Shown in pieces: positions 59,288 to 64,000 of a stretch of DNA of 64,000 nucleotides. Below the pieces are notes generated by a model that did no database searches, had not been told where the DNA came from, and saw only the letters and a list, made by a program, of their open reading frames with translations. Origin of the DNA: Betaproteobacteria bacterium. Lineage in GTDB: Bacteria > Pseudomonadota > Gammaproteobacteria > Burkholderiales > Rhodocyclaceae. Every line of letters begins with the position of its first letter. Position 1 is the stretch's first letter. The stretch spans positions 757,001 to 821,000 of the forward strand of contig JADJXY010000002.1 of NCBI GenBank assembly GCA_016720065.1, given 5' to 3'. Position numbers and translations under genes: made by a program.

Positions 59288-61252
59288 ATGATTGCGGAAT
59301 TCGGACACCTCAGCCTGATCCTGGCCTTTGCCGTGGCCGTCATTCAGGGCGTCGTCCCCCTGGCGGGGGGGCTCCGGGGCGATCGCCGCCTGATGAGCCT
59401 GGCGCGCCCGTCGGCCCGGGCTCAGTTCGTCGCCGTTGCGCTGGCCTTCGCCTGCCTGGCGCAGGCCTTCCTGGCCGACGATTTTTCGCTGCGCTACGTG
59501 GCCGAGCATTCCAACAGCCAGTTGCCGGCCTTCTACAAGTTTGCCGCGCTGTGGGGCGGCCACGAGGGCTCCATGCTCCTGTGGGTCTTCATCCTCAACC
59601 TGTGGACCCTGGCCGTGTCGCTCTTCAGTCGCCGCCTGCCGGAAGAGACGGTGACCACGGTCCTCGCCGTCATGGGCCTGGTATCCATCGGCTTCCTGGC
59701 CTTCCTGCTCTTCGCCTCGAATCCCTTCGAGCGCCTTCTTCCCGGCCCGCCCGACGGGCGCGACCTCAACCCGCTGTTGCAGGATCCAGGCATGGTCTTC
59801 CATCCTCCCCTGCTCTACATGGGCTATGTCGGCTTTTCGGTGGCCTTTGCCTTCGCCATCGCGGCCCTGATCGCCGGGCGTCTGGACGCCGCCTGGGCCC
59901 GCTGGTCGCGTCCCTGGACCACGGTGGCCTGGGTCTTCCTGACCCTGGGCATCGCCCTGGGCTCGTACTGGGCGTATTACGAGTTGGGCTGGGGCGGCTG
60001 GTGGTTCTGGGATCCGGTGGAAAACGCTTCCTTCATGCCCTGGCTGGTGGGGACGGCCCTCATCCACAGCCTGGCAGTGACGGAAAAGCGGGGCGCCTTC
60101 AAGAACTGGACGGTGATTCTCGCCATCCTGGCCTTTTCGCTGTCGCTGCTGGGAACCTTCCTGGTGCGCTCCGGCGTGCTGACCTCCGTGCATGCCTTCG
60201 CCACCGATCCCCGGCGCGGCATCTTCGTCCTGGCCTTCCTCACCATCGTCGTCGGGGCTTCGCTGACCCTCTTCGCCTGGCGTGCGCCCAAGGTCGGCCT
60301 GGGGGGAAGTTTCGCCGCCCTGTCGCGGGAGTCCCTGCTTCTGCTCAATAACGTCCTGCTCACCACGGCGGCCGGAGCAGTGCTGCTCGGCACCCTGTAT
60401 CCGCTGTTTCTCGACGCCCTCGACCTGGGCAAGATTTCAGTCGGTCCGCCGTACTTCGAGGCGGTCTTCACGCCCCTGATGATCCCTTTGGTCATCCTGG
60501 CGGGCATCGGACCCTTTGCCCGCTGGAAGGCGGCCAGCGTCTCGGATTTTGGCCGCCTTCCCCGTCTGGCGGGCCTTTTCGCCCTGGCGATCGCCTTGGT
60601 TCTCCCCCTTCTTCTGGGCCGCTGGAGCCTGCTGGTCGTGGTCGGGATCGCCCTGGGGGTGTGGTGTGTCGTCTCCAGCCTGGTGCAGGTCTGGCAGCGC
60701 GTGGCGGGAACCTCGGCGGGGTTCGCGACCCGCCTGGGGGGCGTGCCACGGGCCCATTGGGGCATGCTCCTGGCCCATGCGGGGGTCGGTGTCTTCATCC
60801 TCGGCGTCACCCTGGTCAAGGCCTACGAAACCACGGCGGACGTGCGCATGGCCCCCGGCGACACCACCACGGTGGGGGGCTATACCTTCAGCTTCAAGTC
60901 CATCGGCGAAGTCAAGGGGCCCAATTACATGGCCGCCCGGGCGATCGTCGAGGTGAGCCGGGACGGCCGTGCCCTGGGTATTCTCGAACCCGAGAAACGC
61001 ATCTATGCCGTGCAGCGCATGCCCATGACCGAAGCGGCCATCGATTCCGCCATCCTGCGCGACCTTTACGTCTCCCTGGGCGAGCCCGTCGATCGCGACA
61101 CCTGGATCGTCCGCGTGCAGCACAAACCCCTGGTGAACTGGATCTGGTGGGGTTGCGTTCTCATGGCCCTGGGTGGTGCCCTGGCGGCCAGCGACCGGCG
61201 CTATCGTCTGGCTGCCCGCCAGGCCCGGGCGACGACGCTGCAGGAGGCTTGA
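59288..61252 (+). CDS. ccmF: Cytochrome c heme lyase subunit CcmF
   Basis: The 654-residue membrane protein has the WWD motif WGGWWFWDPVENASFMPWLV near residues 236-255 and the conserved KFAALWGGHEGSMLLWVFIL near 86-105. It joins heme from CcmE to apocytochromes in System I. The length is normal. It heads ccmF-ccmG-ccmH-ccmI; ccmABCDE are not in the window. A sigma-54 promoter with an upstream palindrome precedes it. Confidence 0.97.
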   Translation: MIAEFGHLSLILAFAVAVIQGVVPLAGGLRGDRRLMSLARPSARAQFVAVALAFACLAQAFLADDFSLRYVAEHSNSQLPAFYKFAALWGGHEGSMLLWVFILNLWTLAVSLFSRRLPEETVTTVLAVMGLVSIGFLAFLLFASNPFERLLPGPPDGRDLNPLLQDPGMVFHPPLLYMGYVGFSVAFAFAIAALIAGRLDAAWARWSRPWTTVAWVFLTLGIALGSYWAYYELGWGGWWFWDPVENASFMPWLVGTALIHSLAVTEKRGAFKNWTVILAILAFSLSLLGTFLVRSGVLTSVHAFATDPRRGIFVLAFLTIVVGASLTLFAWRAPKVGLGGSFAALSRESLLLLNNVLLTTAAGAVLLGTLYPLFLDALDLGKISVGPPYFEAVFTPLMIPLVILAGIGPFARWKAASVSDFGRLPRLAGLFALAIALVLPLLLGRWSLLVVVGIALGVWCVVSSLVQVWQRVAGTSAGFATRLGGVPRAHWGMLLAHAGVGVFILGVTLVKAYETTADVRMAPGDTTTVGGYTFSFKSIGEVKGPNYMAARAIVEVSRDGRALGILEPEKRIYAVQRMPMTEAAIDSAILRDLYVSLGEPVDRDTWIVRVQHKPLVNWIWWGCVLMALGGALAASDRRYRLAARQARATTLQEA

Positions 61253-61258
61253 GCATTC

Positions 61259-61786
61259 ATGCGTCGCTTCCTGCTCCCCCTGGGCGTATTCCTCGTTCTG
61301 GTCGTCTTCCTGGGTGTCGGCCTGCGGCTCAATCCGCGGGAAGTGCCGTCGCCCTTCATCGGCAAGCCTGCCCCCCCTTTCAAACTCAGCCAGCTCCATG
61401 CGCCGGAGCGCAGCATCGCCCCGGAGGACTTGCGGGGCGAAGTGTGGCTCCTCAACGTCTGGGCTTCCTGGTGCGTGTCCTGCCGGGCCGAGCACCCGGT
61501 GCTGCTCGAACTGGCGCGGCGCAAGGCAGTGCCGCTCATCGGGCTCGACTACAAGGACGACCGGGAAGCCGGCCGCGACTGGCTGGCCCGCAACGGTGAT
61601 CCCTATCTCCTCTCGGCCTGGGATGGCGACGGCCGGGTAGGGATCGACTATGGCGTCTATGGCGTGCCGGAAACCTTCCTCATCGACCGGGCCGGCGTCG
61701 TGCGCTTCAAGCACGTCGGCCCCCTGACCGAGGCCATCGTCAATGAAAAGATCATTCCCCTGGTGAAGGAGCTCAACGGTGTGTAA
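61259..61786 (+). CDS. ccmG: Thiol:disulfide interchange protein CcmG/DsbE
   Basis: The 175-residue membrane-anchored thioredoxin has an N-terminal anchor (RRFLLPLGVFLVLVVFLGV) and the active site WASWCVSCRAEH near 67-78. The usual CcmG active site is WCxxC, with GVPETFLID downstream as here. It keeps the CXXCH cysteines of apocytochromes reduced. It starts 6 bases after ccmF. Confidence 0.96.
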   Translation: MRRFLLPLGVFLVLVVFLGVGLRLNPREVPSPFIGKPAPPFKLSQLHAPERSIAPEDLRGEVWLLNVWASWCVSCRAEHPVLLELARRKAVPLIGLDYKDDREAGRDWLARNGDPYLLSAWDGDGRVGIDYGVYGVPETFLIDRAGVVRFKHVGPLTEAIVNEKIIPLVKELNGV

Positions 61787-62240
61787 ATGGCTCACTCTGG
61801 TCGTCCTCGGTTTCTGGCTGGGAGGGGGCCTCGCCCGCGAGGCTGTGCCGGTGGCGGCCGACCCGGTGGCGGAGGCGCGGGTCCAGAAGCTGGCGGAACA
61901 GTTGCGTTGCCTGGTCTGCCAGAATCAGAATCTGGCCGACTCCCACGCCGACCTCGCCGAGGATTTGAAAAGCCAAGTGCGGGAAATGGTGCAAAAAGGG
62001 CTGTCCGACCGGGAAATCATCGATTACCTGGTGCAGCGCTACGGAGACTTCGTCCTCTACCGGCCGCCGGTCAAGGCGACGACCTGGCTGCTCTGGGCGG
62101 GGCCGTTTGCGCTCCTGGCTGTAGCGCTTTCGGTCCTGGCAGCCAGGCTTCGCCGCCGCCGGGATGTCGCCGCCCTGAGCGAGAAGGAGCGCGCCGCTGC
62201 GCGCAGGCTCCTGGGCGACGACGAAGGAGAGCGCGCATGA
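61779..62240 (+). CDS. ccmH: Cytochrome c maturation protein CcmH (thioredoxin-like N-domain)
   Basis: The 153-residue protein has a signal segment, the redox pair LRCLVCQNQNLADSHADLA (about 43-61), the conserved GLSDREIIDYLVQRYGDFVLY and a membrane anchor (about 100-125). It reduces the apocytochrome cysteines with CcmG. The GTG start at 61779 overlaps ccmG by 8 bases and the stop overlaps ccmI by 4. It is the CcmL/CycL-type short form. Confidence 0.95.
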   Translation: MCKWLTLVVLGFWLGGGLAREAVPVAADPVAEARVQKLAEQLRCLVCQNQNLADSHADLAEDLKSQVREMVQKGLSDREIIDYLVQRYGDFVLYRPPVKATTWLLWAGPFALLAVALSVLAARLRRRRDVAALSEKERAAARRLLGDDEGERA

Positions 62241-63460
62241 TGGTGTTTGCCGCTCTGGCCGCGCTCCTGATCGGTGTTCTTGCCTCGTTCCTGATCCTGC
62301 CGTTGGTGCGGCGCCAGGTGGCTGCGGGTGAGGGCAATTCGGCCCCCGAGGTCAATCTCGCCATTTTCCGCGAGGAGGGGGCGCTGCTCGAGCGTGAACG
62401 GGCGGCCGGTACGCTGGACGAAGCCAGCTATCACTCGGCCCGGGAAGAGCTCGAGCGGCGGGCCCTGGAGGATGGGGTTCCCACGGCGCGGCACGGCGCT
62501 GCTTCCGCCCCGCGTCCGCGGCTGGCGCTCGTGCTGGGCCTCTCGCTGCCGGCGGCGGTGGCCGGCCTGTACCTGCTCGTGGGCACGCCGGAAGCCTTCC
62601 ATGGTGCGGCAGGCAAGCCGGGCAGCGGCGACGGGGGCCACGCCCTGGGACCGGAGCAGATCGTCGCCATGGTCGAGAGGTTGTCGGAGAAGCTGCAATC
62701 CAATCCCAACGACGGCGAGGGCTGGCTCATGCTGGCCCGCTCCTATTCCGTCCTTGGGCGCTTCCCTGAATCCGCCGCGGCCTACGGTCGGGCGGTCGGA
62801 TTGCTGCCACCCAATGCCCAGACGCTGGCCGATTTTGCCGACACCGTCGCCATGGCCCAGGGCCGCAAGCTGCAAGGTGAGCCCGAGCGCCTGGTGCGGC
62901 AGGCGCTGGAGGTGGATGGCCGCAATCTGAAGGCCCTGGCGCTCCTGGGCACGATTCGCTTCGAGAAGGGAGACTACCCGGGGGCGATCAGCGAGTGGCA
63001 GAAGATCCTTGCCCTGGTTCCCGGCGACTCCAATGTCGCCCAGGGTATCCAGGGCAGCATCCGCGACGCCGAAAACCGCCTCGCTGCGGGTGGCGGCACC
63101 CCAGCCCCGGCGCCCGCAGTCTCGCTGAGGGGGCGGGTGACGCTGGATCCGGCGCTGCGGGACAAGGTGGCGCCCGGCGACACGGTATTCATCTTCGCCC
63201 GGGCCGAGCAGGGGCCCAAGATGCCTCTTGCCATCGTGCGCAAGACCGTGGCGGACCTGCCGCTGGACTTTGTCCTCGACGACAGCCAGGCCTTGTCGCC
63301 CAACCTGCGCCTGTCCCAGCAGGCCCGGGTGCTGGTCGGCGCCCGCATTTCCCGTTCCGGTGACGCGCAGCCCCGGCCCGGGGACTGGCAGGCGGCCCCC
63401 GCGGCGGCGGTTCCCGGCGGCGGCGATGTTAGACTGGTGATCGATGCGGCAGTAAATTGA
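62237..63460 (+). CDS. ccmI: Cytochrome c maturation chaperone CcmI
   Basis: The 407-residue protein has two membrane segments (MMVFAALAALLIGVLASFLI and about 94-114) and, between them, a heptad-type loop (EEGALLERERAAGTLDEASY). A TPR domain follows (GEGWLMLARSYSVLGRFPES, GRNLKALALLGTIRFEKGDY), then a C-terminal beta-rich domain (about 290-407). It binds the C-termini of apocytochromes. It overlaps ccmH by four bases. Confidence 0.93.
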   Translation: MMVFAALAALLIGVLASFLILPLVRRQVAAGEGNSAPEVNLAIFREEGALLERERAAGTLDEASYHSAREELERRALEDGVPTARHGAASAPRPRLALVLGLSLPAAVAGLYLLVGTPEAFHGAAGKPGSGDGGHALGPEQIVAMVERLSEKLQSNPNDGEGWLMLARSYSVLGRFPESAAAYGRAVGLLPPNAQTLADFADTVAMAQGRKLQGEPERLVRQALEVDGRNLKALALLGTIRFEKGDYPGAISEWQKILALVPGDSNVAQGIQGSIRDAENRLAAGGGTPAPAPAVSLRGRVTLDPALRDKVAPGDTVFIFARAEQGPKMPLAIVRKTVADLPLDFVLDDSQALSPNLRLSQQARVLVGARISRSGDAQPRPGDWQAAPAAAVPGGGDVRLVIDAAVN

Positions 63461-63626
63461 AGTTCCAGGAAACGACTGACTCATGGATGACCGTTGTGGC
63501 TGAGCCCTTCGCAGGGGCGCAGAAACGACCTGGCGAAACCCCAGTTTGCCCAGGGGGTGCGCTTCGTCGGAGCCCAGGGTGAACGGGATGGGTCGGTGTT
63601 TCCCCAACCTCCTTGTGGGAGCGGCT

Positions 63627-64000
63627 ATGGTGCCACTGTCGAACGCTTGTTTTGCGGTGCCCTTGCGGGGCCTTGCGACGCTTGTGCTGGGGGCGGCGCT
63701 GCTCGCGGCCGGCCCCGCCCGGGCCGAGGAGGAATTGCGCCGCCTGACCGAGGACGCCCGCCGGGCTTCGGGACAACTGCTCTCCCAGATCCGTGGGGAA
63801 GTCACCAAGGAGATGGAGCGCACGGGGCCCATCCGGGCCGTCGTGGTATGCAAGTACAGCGCGCCGGAAATCACCTCCAACCTGTCGAGGCAGACCGGCA
63901 TGCGGGTCACCCGCGTGGCGCTGCGGGTTCGCAACCGGGCGCTGGGTGAGGCGGATCCCTGGGAGCAGCAGGCCCTTCTCGATTTCGAGAAGCGTGTTGC
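63627..64000 (+). CDS. Tll0287-like (DUF3365) heme-protein, partial
   Basis: The first 124 residues are in the window and the gene runs off its end. A signal peptide (LATLVLGAALLAAGPARA) is followed by LRRLTEDARRASGQLLSQIR and then CKYSAPEITSNL, TGMRVTRVALRVRNRAL and DPWEQQALLDFEKRV, the DUF3365 pattern. Family members carry a c-type heme later in the chain, which is not in the window. GGGAG lies 5 bases before the ATG. It is 166 bases downstream of ccmI; that gap has no clear feature. Confidence 0.8.
   Translation, partial: MVPLSNACFAVPLRGLATLVLGAALLAAGPARAEEELRRLTEDARRASGQLLSQIRGEVTKEMERTGPIRAVVVCKYSAPEITSNLSRQTGMRVTRVALRVRNRALGEADPWEQQALLDFEKRV

Noticed and set aside
63461..63626. A small gene between ccmI and the Tll0287-like gene
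   Set aside because: Open frames here lack a ribosome site and continue out of frame through the Tll0287-like gene; I see no other feature.

Overview
The window is high-GC, densely coded DNA from a proteobacterium. It most resembles a betaproteobacterium, perhaps Rhodocyclales-like. The pointers are an EarP / Arg32-type elongation factor P pair, the rnm-yciO-M50-trpS-scpA-scpB-rluB gene order, a tandem glycine riboswitch before gcvT, and CcmFGHI-type cytochrome c maturation. No species can be named from the sequence alone.

Positions 1-29,800 are mostly housekeeping. They hold efp/earP, a family 5 uracil-DNA glycosylase, uvrC, pgsA, a tRNA cluster (Gly-Cys-Gly-Leu), a DUF1178 gene, a DnaJ-like gene, two small unknown genes and a beta-helix protein. 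Next comes a riboswitch-controlled gcvT...gcvH-gcvP locus interrupted by a PIN-toxin/antitoxin pair. It is followed by the rnm-to-rluB run, pbpC with a DUF3592 gene, a peptide-type ABC transporter without a binding-protein gene, and mltD. A family of intergenic repeats carrying CCCTTCGAC / GGGCTCAGG sits between several of these units.

Positions 29,900-64,000 form a large cytochrome and electron-transfer island. It begins with signalling proteins: a c-heme-sensing GGDEF/EAL protein, a CHASE-only membrane protein and a 1314-residue PAS/GAF/GGDEF/EAL protein. It then holds about a dozen c-type cytochromes with some 43 CXXCH motifs in total. Three of these share a four-heme module whose motif pattern resembles Geobacter OmcE, a cytochrome known to polymerise into nanowires. 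Five others carry a c(7)-type triheme domain. Interspersed are three beta-propeller proteins (two of them lipoproteins), a parvulin-type foldase, a 722-residue predicted outer-membrane beta-barrel and a helical periplasmic protein. Downstream lie a System II haem-export pair (ResB/CcsA), an unusual heme-copper-oxidase-like protein with a TPR tail, and System I ccmFGHI. A Tll0287-like heme-protein gene is cut by the window end.

The most interesting signal is regulatory. At least seven transcription units of the island have a -24/-12 (sigma-54) promoter with exact GG-N10-GC spacing. Near three of the intergenic regions is a palindrome TTCCCG-N4-CGGGAA, twice as a tandem or multiple site about 100-140 bp upstream of the predicted start. 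This suggests one enhancer-binding regulator controls the secreted cytochromes and the ccm genes together. Two strong hairpin-plus-T terminators placed just after the first cytochrome gene of a unit suggest attenuation that favours the first product. All functional statements are from reading motifs; no alignment or database search was run.
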